Source: Lyngbya confervoides BDU141951
GTDB lineage: Bacteria > Cyanobacteriota > Cyanobacteriia > Thermosynechococcales > Thermosynechococcaceae
DNA: 50,414 bases
Direction: 5' to 3'
NCBI RefSeq assembly: GCF_000817775.3
Contig: NZ_JTHE03000041.1
Location: 1 to 50,414 of the forward strand
Shown here: one piece after another, positions 35,106-44,249 of the stretch
How positions within the stretch are numbered: position 1 is the stretch's first letter
Layout of the letters: each line of letters opens with the position of its first letter
Program-made: the position numbers and the translations under genes
The notes under the pieces: generated by a model
What the model was told of the DNA's origin: nothing
What the model saw: the letters and a program-made list of their open reading frames with translations, nothing else
The model's database searches: none

Positions 35106-36011
35106 ATGCGCAAGTATATTGAAGCGGGAATTATTTCCTTCCTTTTTTGCCTGGTCGCGGGGACGGCGATGACGCTTGTAAAGACGCAGCCAGTGGTCAA
35201 TCAGGCAGATCCTGCTCCCCAAATACAGGAGGTGAGCGCCGCCCACTCTCCAGCACTTCAGCCCGTTATGCCCGCATTTCGCTTGAGTCCGACCCTGCCA
35301 ACCATTACTCCAGAGGAAACTCGATCTCAGTCTCTAACTCAGTCTCTAACTCTGGAGGAGAGGACGGATTGGGAAGAAAACTTGGCAGCTACGAGTCTAG
35401 AGTCCGTGTGGGATCAACGCTGGGACTTTTCCGACACGTCTCTCTACAGTCCAGAGGCGCGGCAGTATCGCTTGGAGATTGATCCCAGTAATTATGGCGA
35501 TCGCATGGCACAGGACGTCAATGGCAATCCTGCTCAGCAAGAGATTTTAGTGGTTTTGCATGAAACCACCAGTTCTGCAGAAAGTGCAATCCACACCTTT
35601 TTAACCCCGCACCCTCGGGACGAGGATCAAGTTAGCTACCATGCCCTGATTTTGCTCGATGGCCGCATTGTGCATTTGGTGCCGCCGGAGAAGCGAGCCT
35701 ATGGGGCTGGAAACTCCGAGTTCCCCGGCCCCAATGGTCCGGAGGCGGTGCAAACGAACCCCAACTATCCCTCTTCGGTCAATAATTTTGCCTATCATAT
35801 TTCCCTAGAAACACCGTTGGAAGCTCAGGATAAGCCCGTGGACTCCCACCTGGGCTACACCTTCGAGCAGTACGACGCGCTTGCCTGGCTGATTCGGCAG
35901 CTAGAAATTGACCCGGCACGAATCGCCCTGCACCGGGATATTGATCGCGAACTAGCCCGGGCTGATCCCCGGAGCTTTGATCGAGATTATTTGCTAGCCC
36001 TGCTCTATTAA
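35106..36011 (+). CDS. N-acetylmuramoyl-L-alanine amidase (Amidase_2 type)
   Basis: A 301-residue exported peptidoglycan amidase. The N-terminus MRKYIEAGIISFLFCLVAGTAM is a signal anchor or signal peptide. About 110 residues of Pro/Ser/Thr-rich linker follow. The catalytic domain (about 120-300) has ILVVLHETTSSAESAIH with the first zinc histidine, SYHALILLDGRIVHLV and NNFAYHISLE in the core, and RIALHRDID with the second histidine. This is the T7-lysozyme/AmpD-like fold, cutting between muramic acid and the stem peptide. GAGGAG ends 4 bases before ATG 35106, which fixes the start; an upstream frame to 35004 is unsupported. Confidence 0.88.
   Translation: MRKYIEAGIISFLFCLVAGTAMTLVKTQPVVNQADPAPQIQEVSAAHSPALQPVMPAFRLSPTLPTITPEETRSQSLTQSLTLEERTDWEENLAATSLESVWDQRWDFSDTSLYSPEARQYRLEIDPSNYGDRMAQDVNGNPAQQEILVVLHETTSSAESAIHTFLTPHPRDEDQVSYHALILLDGRIVHLVPPEKRAYGAGNSEFPGPNGPEAVQTNPNYPSSVNNFAYHISLETPLEAQDKPVDSHLGYTFEQYDALAWLIRQLEIDPARIALHRDIDRELARADPRSFDRDYLLALLY
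35328..35351 (+). repeat. 12-bp in-frame tandem duplication
   Basis: The unit CAGTCTCTAACT is present twice in a row in the linker of the amidase gene, giving QSLT twice in the protein. Confidence 0.9.
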
Positions 36012-36029
36012 GAATTAGGAAGAATTAGG
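36010..36029. repeat. 10-bp tandem duplication at the amidase stop
   Basis: AAGAATTAGG is repeated perfectly twice starting inside the TAA stop codon of the amidase gene and filling the 26-base gap to the convergent exonuclease gene. Confidence 0.9.
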
Positions 36030-36037
36030 AAGGGTTC

Positions 36038-36598
36038 CTAGAGGGGGAGGTCAAGGGATGATCTAGCGCTGATTTCTGGCTCTGCTGACGAAACCCTAGC
36101 TGCCCTAGGGGAATTACGATAGGCTGCGATCGCAATCTGGGCACAGGCTTCAGCATCCGAGAGGGCATGGTGATGATCCAGCTGAATCCCCAAAAACTCA
36201 CAGACATTATTGAGCTTGGTGGGACGTAGTTTCCAGGTCTTGCGAGCCAGTTGCACGGTACAAACAAAGGACTGCAGAGGTTTAGCCAGACCGTAGGAAT
36301 CACAGCAGGCATACAGCACCTTTTGATCAAATCCTGCGTTGTGCGCCACTAAAAAGTCCGCGCCCTGGATGTACTCCTGCATGAGTGGCCAGACCCGTGC
36401 AAAATTGGGCTGATCTCGCACATCATTCCAGCAAATACCGTGAATATGGGTAAATTCAAAGGTCGATCGGGGGGGACGAATCAGGGCATAAAACCGCTGG
36501 GTAATCGCGTTACCTTCAACGCGAACCAGACCGACCGCACAGGCACTGTCTCGACCCCGGTCCGCAGTTTCAAAATCAATGGCGACAAAGATAGTCAC
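36038..36598 (-). CDS. 3'-5' exonuclease, DnaQ/DEDDh type
   Basis: A 186-residue single-domain exonuclease. The motifs are FVAIDFETAD (ExoI, D and E ligands), FLVAHNAGFDQKVL (ExoII) and HHALSDAEACAQIA (ExoIII with catalytic histidine). This is the order of DEDDh enzymes such as DNA polymerase III epsilon. It is shorter than typical epsilon and has no polymerase-binding tail visible, so proofreading versus a general repair or RNA role cannot be decided. The start is GTG 36598. The small membrane-protein gene lies upstream with a 44-base gap. Confidence 0.87.
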   Translation of the reverse strand: MTIFVAIDFETADRGRDSACAVGLVRVEGNAITQRFYALIRPPRSTFEFTHIHGICWNDVRDQPNFARVWPLMQEYIQGADFLVAHNAGFDQKVLYACCDSYGLAKPLQSFVCTVQLARKTWKLRPTKLNNVCEFLGIQLDHHHALSDAEACAQIAIAAYRNSPRAARVSSAEPEISARSSLDLPL

Positions 36599-36642
36599 TG
36601 CATCCCTAAGATTGGCTTTACCCTCGGCACCGCCAATCGACG

Positions 36643-37020
36643 CTATGACCGGCGCTCTAGCGCATCTAGATCAAGGGCCTGAGATCCCCCTTCCTGGAGA
36701 ATTTGCAGAATTTTGCCGAGCTGGACCCAGAGCAACAGTCCCGTGAACACGGTTAGCACAAGCGCCATGGCAAAGCTCAAAGAGGCGGGAACGCCAAAAA
36801 TCATCATGCCGCAGCCTAAAAACACGAGGGTCCCCAGACAAATGCCGTAGTAGGGAATGAGCAGCTGCGCGCCTTGAAGCTCCTGCAAAATTCGAGAGGA
36901 GCGTGATTTAGACCACAGATCAACCTGCTGTTTTAAGGTTGCTTCAAAGGCTTTGCCGCAAGCAATGGCGGCGAGTAAGCTCGCCACAAACAAAAAATAG
37001 GGAGGGTTAAAGAAGTACAC
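36643..37020 (-). CDS. Small membrane protein (125 aa)
   Basis: Not recognised. It has an N-terminal hydrophobic helix (YFLFVASLLAAIACG) and two more (QLLIPYYGICLGTLVFLGCGMM and LSFAMALVLTVFTGLLLWV), with a basic loop QVDLWSKSRSSRILQEL between the first and second. The C-terminus is acidic. The start is GTG 37020. It lies between the UbiB-type kinase gene (54 bases upstream) and the exonuclease gene, all on the minus strand, and may be co-transcribed. Function unknown. Confidence 0.6.
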   Translation of the reverse strand: MYFFNPPYFLFVASLLAAIACGKAFEATLKQQVDLWSKSRSSRILQELQGAQLLIPYYGICLGTLVFLGCGMMIFGVPASLSFAMALVLTVFTGLLLWVQLGKILQILQEGGSQALDLDALERRS

Positions 37021-37074
37021 AGGTTGAGATCCTTGGATAACTGGATGCGAGCCTCAGCTTGTCCCACTGAAGCC

Positions 37075-38757
37075 CTAATTGGAACTGCCCATTAAGGCTA
37101 TCATGGGGGGCCATCCGGAAACTGTTTCCGCTGAAAAGCTTTTCAGCGCCCCCACTGCAGCGCTCCAGAGTTTCTCTGGACTGAGATCTTCCTTGATGAG
37201 AGACCAAAGTCGCTGAACTTCCTCGGTATGGAGCCGGTCGTCTTCCACCAGGGCTAGGATGAGCTGACGTCGCAGAAATTTGCCTTCCTCTGACATCAAA
37301 TATTGTAGGCCCATCCCTGCGGTGGGAATGAGATCAAAGCTTTGATCGGTTTGGGCGATCGCAATCAGATTTTCCAGGCGGTGCCACTGGAATTTACCGT
37401 CTTTAAACAGCACCTCTAGGAGGCGGCGTCGAAATTCCGGCGTCTCCTCACTGAGCAGCCGTTGTGCAATGTAGGGATAGCTGACCTCCACAATGCGAAA
37501 GTCAGGATTGAGGCATAGAGCTACCCCCTCTTGAGTCACCAGAGAGCGGATGATCAGGGCGAATTTTGCCGGTAGGCGAAATGGATATTCGTAGACCAAC
37601 TCCGCAAAGCGATCGGTAATGGTTTTGAAATTAAATTCTCGAACGCTGACGCCAATCACGTCCGTGAACACGGTCTCCAGGGCGGGAATAATCGGCGTGA
37701 TGTCAATGTCCGGCGTCAGAAAACCAAGCTTAATAAAGTCCTGGGCAAGGCGGGAATAGTCATTATTAACCAGATGCACCAGCGCGTCCACCAGGGTTTC
37801 CTTGGTGCCCATATCCAACTGGTCCATCATCCCAAAGTCAATATAGGCCATGCGACCATCTGGCAGCGCAAACAGGTTGCCGGGGTGGGGATCGGCATGA
37901 AAAAAGCCAAATTCTAGGAGCTGACGCAGGCTAGAAATAACGCCAATGCGAACCATTTCATCGTTCTTGATATTGGCGTCTAGGAGACACTGCGTAGCGG
38001 TGAGCTTGACCCCCTCAATCCACTCCAGGGTCAGAACCGTCCGACTAGAGTAGCGGCGATAAATCCTGGGCACTTTGACGGAGGGATATTGCTGGAAGTT
38101 CTGCGCAAAGCGCTCCGCATTGCTGGCTTCGTTTTCGTAGTCTATTTCCTCAAAGAGCTTGCCTCCAAATTCATCCACAATCAATGAGAGATCATGGCCG
38201 AGATTGAGCGGTAAAAACGGCTCTAGCCACACCACAAGCTTGCGTAGAATATAAAGATCTAAACTAATTTTCGGGACAAGATGGGGCCGCTGGACTTTGA
38301 CGGCAACTTCCTCACCCGTGTAGAGCCGGCCCCGATAGACCTGACCCAAACTGGCGGCGGCAACGGGCTTGGGAGAAATTTCTTTAAAGATATCCTCTAA
38401 GGGTTCACCGAGCTGCTGTTCAATGATGGCAAAGGCCTGAGGGGTGGGAAAGGGCGGCAGCTGATCCTGGAGCAGGGTGAGTTCGTCTAAAAAGTCCTTG
38501 CGAACGAGGTCCGGGCGGGTGGAGAGCGCTTGACCAATCTTGATAAAGGTGGGTCCCAAATGGGTAAGCATCTTGCGCAGATGAATGGCACGCCGGATTC
38601 TCCGAGCCTCAGAATTACCAAGAATTTCGTCGGTTTGCAGGCCGATAAAAAATCGTAAAAGAGAGGAGAGGATACGAAACGATCGCCAGAAGGTCTGAAT
38701 TACTCGAAATCGGTAGTACCGAGCAAATTCCCTGGCATCGTATCGTTGAAAAGGCAT
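37075..38757 (-). CDS. ABC1/UbiB-family atypical kinase
   Basis: A 560-residue member of the AarF/UbiB/ADCK family, linked in bacteria and plastids to prenyl-quinone metabolism. Motifs: LTHLGPTFIKIGQALSTRPD (the KxGQ segment that replaces the glycine loop), AAASLGQVYRG (Ala-rich loop), EVAVKVQRP (lysine), FFHADPHPGNL (catalytic loop) and YIDFGMMDQL (metal-binding). The ATG at 38757 (MPFQRYDAREFARYY) is chosen: GGAGG stands upstream, and a longer frame to 38931 runs through the promoter region and into the preceding gene. In cyanobacteria the likely substrate pathway is plastoquinone or tocopherol-type metabolism, by family only. Confidence 0.9.
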   Translation of the reverse strand: MPFQRYDAREFARYYRFRVIQTFWRSFRILSSLLRFFIGLQTDEILGNSEARRIRRAIHLRKMLTHLGPTFIKIGQALSTRPDLVRKDFLDELTLLQDQLPPFPTPQAFAIIEQQLGEPLEDIFKEISPKPVAAASLGQVYRGRLYTGEEVAVKVQRPHLVPKISLDLYILRKLVVWLEPFLPLNLGHDLSLIVDEFGGKLFEEIDYENEASNAERFAQNFQQYPSVKVPRIYRRYSSRTVLTLEWIEGVKLTATQCLLDANIKNDEMVRIGVISSLRQLLEFGFFHADPHPGNLFALPDGRMAYIDFGMMDQLDMGTKETLVDALVHLVNNDYSRLAQDFIKLGFLTPDIDITPIIPALETVFTDVIGVSVREFNFKTITDRFAELVYEYPFRLPAKFALIIRSLVTQEGVALCLNPDFRIVEVSYPYIAQRLLSEETPEFRRRLLEVLFKDGKFQWHRLENLIAIAQTDQSFDLIPTAGMGLQYLMSEEGKFLRRQLILALVEDDRLHTEEVQRLWSLIKEDLSPEKLWSAAVGALKSFSAETVSGWPPMIALMGSSN

Positions 38758-38817
38758 GGTTCCTGCAAACCTCCGCGATCGCGTGAAGTGGAAGGTGAGT
38801 AAAAGATATCGCTTAAC

Positions 38818-38848
38818 GTTAAGAAAACTTAACTTTGCTTTTAGTATA
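38818..38848 (-). promoter_or_regulatory. Candidate promoter and operator of the UbiB-type gene
   Basis: On the minus strand TATACT (plus AGTATA, 38843-38848) is a good -10. Just downstream lies the perfect inverted repeat GTTAAG-AAAA-CTTAAC (38818-38833). It overlaps the palindrome TTAACGTTAA (38813-38822), so three half-sites of the same hexamer occur close together. This is the layout of a repressor site near a transcription start. Confidence 0.45.
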
Positions 38849-38872
38849 TCGCAATACTTCTGGCGTGCAGAG

Positions 38873-39589
38873 TTAGAGTTTGCCTTGCCAGGCCTGATGG
38901 GCATGACGAAGTTTGGCAATAGCTTCATCAAAGGTGTCGACGCAGTGAGGAATCTGGATATCCTCAGGGCTGGCCAGGGGGAATTTCTTATCTAGCATGG
39001 ATTCTCTGGCCCAGGTCACCAGATCCGCCCACATGGGGCCAATTAAGATGAGCGGGCGATCGCGGAGCTGCTGAACCTGTAGGAGCTGCCAAATCATCAA
39101 GGTCTCCAGGGTGGTGCCAATACCGCCGGGCACCACCACGAAGGCATCGGAGCGCAGCACAAAGTGATGCAGGCGACTAAAGAAGGTGCGGTGATGGTAA
39201 AGCTGCTCGACAAAGGGATTGGCGTGCTGCTCAAAGTCCAGGTCAATTCGAATTCCTATGGAATCGGTACAGTTGTTGGGATCGGCCTCAACACTCCCTT
39301 CGTTGGCCGCCGCCATCAGCCCAGGGCCGCCACCCGTGATAATGTCACAGTTAAGGCGGGTCAGTTCGCTGGCCAGAGAGCGCACCCCCGCATAAATCCA
39401 GGAGTCTCGACTCAGACGAGCTGAGCCAAAAATTGAAACGGAATAACGCGATCGCTTAGGCTGCGGCAAGCTGGAGAGTTGATTAACGACCTCCCAGAGT
39501 CCGAAGACCGCCGTTTCAATGACTTGGGCATGGTGCTCCTCTGGCGTAATGGGCTCCCCACGCGGAGTGGGACAAACATCCTCCGACAC
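38873..39589 (-). CDS. LOG-family (TIGR00730-like) nucleotide-processing protein
   Basis: A 238-residue Rossmann-fold protein of the family once called lysine decarboxylase-like. VSIFGSARLSRDS, DIITGGGPGLMAAANEG and VVVPGGIGTTLETLMIWQLLQ are the hallmark blocks, the last being the PGGxGTxxE motif that binds phosphate. Relatives hydrolyse nucleoside monophosphates to free bases, including cytokinin-type ones in plants and some bacteria. The activity of this protein is not decided by sequence. The start is GTG 39589, 4 bases after the gatB stop, so the gene belongs to the gatB transcript. Confidence 0.87.
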   Translation of the reverse strand: MSEDVCPTPRGEPITPEEHHAQVIETAVFGLWEVVNQLSSLPQPKRSRYSVSIFGSARLSRDSWIYAGVRSLASELTRLNCDIITGGGPGLMAAANEGSVEADPNNCTDSIGIRIDLDFEQHANPFVEQLYHHRTFFSRLHHFVLRSDAFVVVPGGIGTTLETLMIWQLLQVQQLRDRPLILIGPMWADLVTWARESMLDKKFPLASPEDIQIPHCVDTFDEAIAKLRHAHQAWQGKL

Positions 39590-39593
39590 GGGC

Positions 39594-41075
39594 TTATTTT
39601 TGCTCCAGTTTCTGGGTGAGGAGTTGGTTGGCCAGTTTGGGATCGGCCCGCCCTCCGGTCTTTTTCATCAGCTGACCCACAAAAAAGCCCTTGAGCTTTG
39701 TTTTGCCGCTGTGGAACTTTTCAAGTTCTTCCGGATGGGCTGCGAGGACCTCATCAATCATGGTGTTGAGCTGATCTGGATCAGAAATTTGGGTTAGGCC
39801 TTTTTGCTTCACCAACTGCTTCGGTGACCCGCCCTGACGGAGCAGTTCGGGCAGCAAGTCCTTGCCAATTTTGTTGCTAATGGTTTGATTCTCAATCAGC
39901 TCAATCAACTCTGCCAGATCCTTCGGGGTTAGCGCAATGTCATCAATGGACTGCTTTTCATTGTTGAGATACCCGGTAATATCTCCCATAATCCAGTTCG
40001 CGGCGGGCTTGGCGGGGGCACCTGCGGCCAGAGTTTGCTCAAAATAGCGCGTTATCCCAAAGTCATCGGTGAGAACACGGGCATCGTAGGCCGACAGTTC
40101 TAGATCAGACTCATAGCGGTGCCGTTTCTGAGCTGGTAGTTCTGGAAGCTTACCCTGCCAGGCAGCTAGCTGCTCGGGGGTAACCTCAATGGGAGTCAGG
40201 TCGGGTTCAGGAAAGTACCGATAGTCACTGGATCCCTCCTTGGATCGCATACTGACGGTGCGTTGCTTGCCTTCTTCCCACAGGCGGGTTTCTTGCGGAA
40301 TGGTTTCTCCAGCTTCAAGGGCTTTGATTTGACGATCAATTTCGTAATCAATGGCTCGCTGAATGGCGTTGAAGGAGTTCATATTCTTAATTTCAACCTT
40401 CGTGCCAAATTCTTGTTGCCCCACCGGGCGCACGGAGATGTTCACATCGCAGCGCAGCGACCCCTCTGCCATATTGCCATCGCAAACGTCGAGATAGCGC
40501 AGAATCCGGCGCAGTTCCTGGGCATATTCTGCAGCCTCTTGCCCGGTCCGCAGGTCCGGCTCAGACACAATTTCACACAGGGGTACCCCAGCACGATTAT
40601 AGTCCGCCAGGGAAAAGGAGGACCCAGCCAGGCGATCGCTGCCACCGTGGACCAGCTTACCTGCATCCTCTTCCATGTGCAGACGGGTGATACCAATTTT
40701 CTTGCGGAGGGGATTCCCCGCCTCATCCAGGAGCTCAATTTCTAACCAGCCGTGCTCTGCAATGGGCAGATCGTACTGAGAGATTTGATAATTTTTGGGT
40801 AGATCGGGATAAAAATACTGCTTGCGATCAAATTTACTGTAAGGGCTGATGGTGCAATTCAGCGCCATGCCAGCGCGGACGGCATATTCTAAAACCGTTT
40901 CGTTGAGAACGGGTAAGACCCCAGGCATGCCCATGCAAACGGGACAAACGTTTTGATTGGGATCCGATCCAAAGGCTGTGGAGCAATGACAGAAGATTTT
41001 AGTGTGGGTGGTTAATTGGCAATGGGTTTCTAGCCCAATGACTGCTTCGTACTGAGTTTTTGTTGCCGGGGCCAT
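39594..41075 (-). CDS. gatB: Asp-tRNA(Asn)/Glu-tRNA(Gln) amidotransferase subunit B
   Basis: GatB is the 493-residue kinase/tRNA-binding subunit of GatCAB, which converts misacylated Glu-tRNA(Gln) and Asp-tRNA(Asn). The start [13 protein letters not shown] is diagnostic. [10 protein letters not shown] and [17 protein letters not shown] carry the zinc cysteines. [13 protein letters not shown] and [14 protein letters not shown] are conserved in the cradle, and the C-terminal YqeY-like tail ends with [16 protein letters not shown]. gatA and gatC are not adjacent, as usual in cyanobacteria. A LOG-family gene follows after 4 bases. Confidence 0.97.
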   Translation of the reverse strand: MAPATKTQYEAVIGLETHCQLTTHTKIFCHCSTAFGSDPNQNVCPVCMGMPGVLPVLNETVLEYAVRAGMALNCTISPYSKFDRKQYFYPDLPKNYQISQYDLPIAEHGWLEIELLDEAGNPLRKKIGITRLHMEEDAGKLVHGGSDRLAGSSFSLADYNRAGVPLCEIVSEPDLRTGQEAAEYAQELRRILRYLDVCDGNMAEGSLRCDVNISVRPVGQQEFGTKVEIKNMNSFNAIQRAIDYEIDRQIKALEAGETIPQETRLWEEGKQRTVSMRSKEGSSDYRYFPEPDLTPIEVTPEQLAAWQGKLPELPAQKRHRYESDLELSAYDARVLTDDFGITRYFEQTLAAGAPAKPAANWIMGDITGYLNNEKQSIDDIALTPKDLAELIELIENQTISNKIGKDLLPELLRQGGSPKQLVKQKGLTQISDPDQLNTMIDEVLAAHPEELEKFHSGKTKLKGFFVGQLMKKTGGRADPKLANQLLTQKLEQK

Positions 41076-41175
41076 AGGGTCTTAAAGGAGAGTAGAGAGA
41101 GCGAGGCGGACTAAAAAGAAAGTCCTGGAGAAGAAGGTTCTGGAGAAAGAAGGCCCTTGACTCAGCGCCTAGGGA

Positions 41176-43467
41176 TTAAAAGTTTTCCTGGGGACCGCCA
41201 CTTTCATCAGCCCCAGAAGCGCTATCGACGTAGGATTCCTCCACAGAGACGGCCGGGACGCTTTCCTCAATATAGTTCTCTTGAGGAGGCTCGTAATAGT
41301 TCTCCGGGGGGTCATCGTCATATTGCTCGGCTTGATAGGTCGATTCCTCCCGTCGGCGTGGCTCTGGCGGACGACGGGCTGCTTCAAGGCGGTTGCGTTC
41401 TGCCACCCAGGCAGAAATATAGTCCTGCGCTTCGTAATAAAGGGCACGTCCATAGCCAATTTCAGAGGCGCGGGAAATGGCCGTCGAGAGCTGACCATTG
41501 CGAGCAAGGGCCTGAGCATCGCTGAGAATGGGCCGATCTTGGGCAATTTGTATTTGGGCAACCCAATCAGCGATCGCATCCTGGGCTTCATCGTAGAGGG
41601 CCCGCTCTGGTCCAATTTTTTCAGCAATGCCGATGGCACTGTTGAGATCTCCAGTTTTAGCGAGAGCGAAGGCTCGATCCAGAATGGGCTGGTCTTCGCG
41701 CTTTTCAAGCGTCGCGCTCCATTCGGCCATTAAGGTTTGGGCGCGGATGCGTTGGGGGCTTTCTGGCCGAATGCGCTGAACCTCCGCAATGGCAGTTTGC
41801 AGTCCCCCGCGATCTTGCCCCTGAGCTAGCTGATTGGCGCGAGCAATGATCTGCCGATCAACCACCGAACCTTGCTGCTTTTCCCACTGGGCAATCAGGG
41901 ATTGAGCTTGAACCCGACTGGGATGATTCGGTTCGATGAGGGCGGCATGATCAATGGCAACTTGATAACCGCCGGATTGATCAAGGCGAGTAAAGAGTTT
42001 TGCAAACTGCATTTGTCCCCAGGCCTGCACCTGCTGTTCCCATTCGCTGGCTTCGGTCTCAACCGTTGCCGTGACTGCGGTGGCGTCAGCTTCTGGAACT
42101 TGATCCACGAGGGCGATGGCCTGAACATAGCCCAGTAGGTTCTCGCTTTCAGCCACTTCCTGGGCGCGACTGGCCTGAAGGTAGGCAATAGCTTTTTCTC
42201 CAGCCGCTGATCCGGGCGGCACCGCCTGGGAGGCTTTCACGGCAGCTGAATAGTCACCAACACTGTAGTAATAATCGGCGAGTTCCAGCAGCTTCTCACT
42301 CCATTGGTCCACGTACTTTTGTAGCTTTTTGCGCGCTAAGCGATTGGGATCGATTTGAGTACTGACCTTAATGGCAGCCTCAATATCCTCCACGGTTCCG
42401 TACTGAGCACGGTCGTTCGCTAAATTTAGCTTTCTAAAAGCTTCCTGCTCCACAGACATTTCTGAAATCAGCTTGTCTGCTCGCTTTTGCCAATGGTCTC
42501 CCTCAAGCTGCACCAGCTGCCGGAGACGGTCGGTCGCCACGAGCCAATCTTGCTCTTGAACCGCGTCTCGGGCCTCCTCTAGAAGGGCCGCACCGCTTTC
42601 CCAATCCTGCTTCCAGTCTTCAATCACGGATCGGGACTCTTTGTAATAGCTACTGCTGGGGGGGACTTTCTCCGCCAGGGCGATCGCCTCTTCGAGCTTA
42701 CCCTCCTCTAGTGTTTGTTGGGCAACGACTAAAATCGAGCGGGACCAGTCGTTCGAGAGCTTACTCACTTGCTCAAACATGGGATCGTTCTCGTCCCAAT
42801 TTTTGACCATTTCCAACGCCTTGGAAAGATTTTCGGGATCTTGCTGTCGAGCCGATTGATCTGCGCAATAAAGGCGGCCCGCTTCGGACCAAGAGGCGGA
42901 TAACTGATTACAGTTTGGAGTTGGCGGTAAGCCAGAGAGCCAAGCGAAGGCCCCGACACTAGTGGTACCAGAAATTCCCAGGGCAATCATCCAGGGCCAG
43001 CCGCGAAACTGCACCGCATGCCGAATCCCAGGCAAAGCGTTGAGGTGCTTCCCTACCTTGGCCCAAGACTGGCGAGGTGAAATCCTTGGGCGGCGATGCT
43101 GGGCCAGGATTTGGCGGCGTCGCTGCTTATAATTAATCGGCGCAATATCCTTCGAATCAGGTAAATCAGGGTCTGTTTCGGTCAACTGGGTGGACAACGA
43201 AGCATCCAAATTGGTGGCTTCGATATGGGTCGTTTCGATATGGGTCGCTTCAAAATCCGGATCCAGGCTGCCCAACATGGAATCGTGGAGGTCAGATCCC
43301 GATGGGTCAGGGGGCAAGGCGGCATCCGCTTCAAAATCCTGGACTTGAGGCGAGACAGGAGGAACGGAGGCCTCGGAAGCAGAATGCGCTGGACTGAAAA
43401 GAAAGTCGGCACTTTGACCGTTGTTCCCCAGGCTGGGATCTGGATTCATAGGTTCAGGCTTGTTCAT
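41176..43467 (-). CDS. Membrane-anchored repeat protein with 52-residue Trp-spaced units
   Basis: A 763-residue protein not recognised by name. Residues 1-150 are acidic and low in complexity, then a basic patch (QRRRQILAQHRRPRIS). One membrane helix follows (WPWMIALGISGTTSVGAFAW, about 158-180). The remaining 560 residues are helical repeats. In the part encoded by about 41405-42045, tryptophans recur at intervals of 52, 55, 52 and 52 residues, in units resembling ILxxAxALAxxGxLxxAIxxA then RALYxEAQDxIxxW. Looser copies occur nearer the membrane. The C-terminus is Glu/Tyr/Pro-rich. The fold is probably a TPR-like solenoid. ATG 43467 is used; GTG 43509 is possible. Likely role: scaffold at a membrane, by inference only. 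Confidence 0.72.
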   Translation of the reverse strand: MNKPEPMNPDPSLGNNGQSADFLFSPAHSASEASVPPVSPQVQDFEADAALPPDPSGSDLHDSMLGSLDPDFEATHIETTHIEATNLDASLSTQLTETDPDLPDSKDIAPINYKQRRRQILAQHRRPRISPRQSWAKVGKHLNALPGIRHAVQFRGWPWMIALGISGTTSVGAFAWLSGLPPTPNCNQLSASWSEAGRLYCADQSARQQDPENLSKALEMVKNWDENDPMFEQVSKLSNDWSRSILVVAQQTLEEGKLEEAIALAEKVPPSSSYYKESRSVIEDWKQDWESGAALLEEARDAVQEQDWLVATDRLRQLVQLEGDHWQKRADKLISEMSVEQEAFRKLNLANDRAQYGTVEDIEAAIKVSTQIDPNRLARKKLQKYVDQWSEKLLELADYYYSVGDYSAAVKASQAVPPGSAAGEKAIAYLQASRAQEVAESENLLGYVQAIALVDQVPEADATAVTATVETEASEWEQQVQAWGQMQFAKLFTRLDQSGGYQVAIDHAALIEPNHPSRVQAQSLIAQWEKQQGSVVDRQIIARANQLAQGQDRGGLQTAIAEVQRIRPESPQRIRAQTLMAEWSATLEKREDQPILDRAFALAKTGDLNSAIGIAEKIGPERALYDEAQDAIADWVAQIQIAQDRPILSDAQALARNGQLSTAISRASEIGYGRALYYEAQDYISAWVAERNRLEAARRPPEPRRREESTYQAEQYDDDPPENYYEPPQENYIEESVPAVSVEESYVDSASGADESGGPQENF
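43219..43248 (-). repeat. 15-bp in-frame duplication
   Basis: TTCGATATGGGTCG plus one variable base occurs twice head to tail (differing only at the last base) in the N-terminal acidic region of the repeat protein, encoding THIE-type units. Confidence 0.88.
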
Positions 43468-43672
43468 GACTGATCGGTGAACTACTTCAGGCGGTAGACC
43501 CTGGAGCACTGGTCTGCCGCTGCCAGGGCCGGGGTGCCGGGGGCAACGGACTACTCAAGGGAACTCATACAATTCAGTCTCAATGGCATCCATAATAATG
43601 CAAATTCAAGGCAATCCTCACAGGCGATGGGGAGAGTCTTGGGTGCCGCCGCTGTTTTCTAGGTAAAAATGC
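43468..43672. other. Gap between the repeat protein and the rplT terminator
   Basis: No gene is visible. A CCCTGG/CCAGGG pair near 43500-43530 could form a stem-loop in the leader of the repeat-protein mRNA. The remainder of the 347-base gap up to rplT contains the rplT terminator and a stretch (43712-43814) in which I see nothing. Confidence 0.45.
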
Positions 43673-43711
43673 AAAAAACCCTGCCCCGAGTCAATCTCGA
43701 TCCTAGGGCAG
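43673..43711 (-). terminator. Terminator of rpmI-rplT
   Basis: CTGCCC (43681-43686) pairs with GGGCAG (43706-43711), with an inner CGAG/CTCG pair in the loop. On the minus strand the stem is followed by GG and a run of six T (A run at 43673-43678). It lies about 100 bases after the rplT stop. Confidence 0.72.
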
Positions 43712-43814
43712 AGCTTCGCCGTTCAAAATCAGAAAGTGCCCCTGATCTTGAAGGTCGTTGAGGATTAAAGGCAAGGAAGGAAATGCAGCCAGGATCAAGC
43801 ACCAAGCTGCGCTC

Positions 43815-44165
43815 CTAAGATGCAGTGGCCTGATCAAAGATTTGTTTAAAGCAGTCTGGGTCGACGGCAGCAAGCTGGGCCAGCATCTTACGGTTAAGCT
43901 GAATATCTGCCTGCTTGAGGGCATGCATGAACTGGCTATAGCTCATGCCATGCTGGCGAACCGCTGCATTGATGCGAGTAATCCAAAGACGACGGAAATC
44001 TCGCTTGCGCTTGCGGCGATCCCGATAAGCATTGCGCAGGGCCTTCATGACCTGCTGGTTTGCTGTCCTAAATAACTTAGAGTGGGATCCTCGATAGCCC
44101 TTAGCGAGCTTGAGAATCTTTTTACGCCGCTTACGGGCGACGTTCCCGCGTTTGACACGAGCCAT
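43815..44165 (-). CDS. rplT: 50S ribosomal protein L20
   Basis: L20 binds 23S rRNA early in large-subunit assembly. The 116-residue basic protein starts [38 protein letters not shown] and [20 protein letters not shown] are fully typical. It follows rpmI after 84 bases and is the end of the operon, closed by a hairpin with a T run near 43680-43711. In other bacteria L20 represses its own operon through the leader. infC, the usual first gene, is absent here. Confidence 0.97.
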   Translation of the reverse strand: MARVKRGNVARKRRKKILKLAKGYRGSHSKLFRTANQQVMKALRNAYRDRRKRKRDFRRLWITRINAAVRQHGMSYSQFMHALKQADIQLNRKMLAQLAAVDPDCFKQIFDQATAS

Positions 44166-44249
44166 GGCTTACGTTCCTAAGCAATACAAATTTCAGGGGG
44201 AGGGAAATACCGCAACACATGGGTTCGCGGCTTTGTCCGAAGCAATTAC

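Noticed and set aside
37075-38931. Longer UbiB-type protein starting at 38931
   Set aside because: The extra 58 residues would overlap the upstream gene and the candidate promoter and operator, and do not resemble the family N-terminus.
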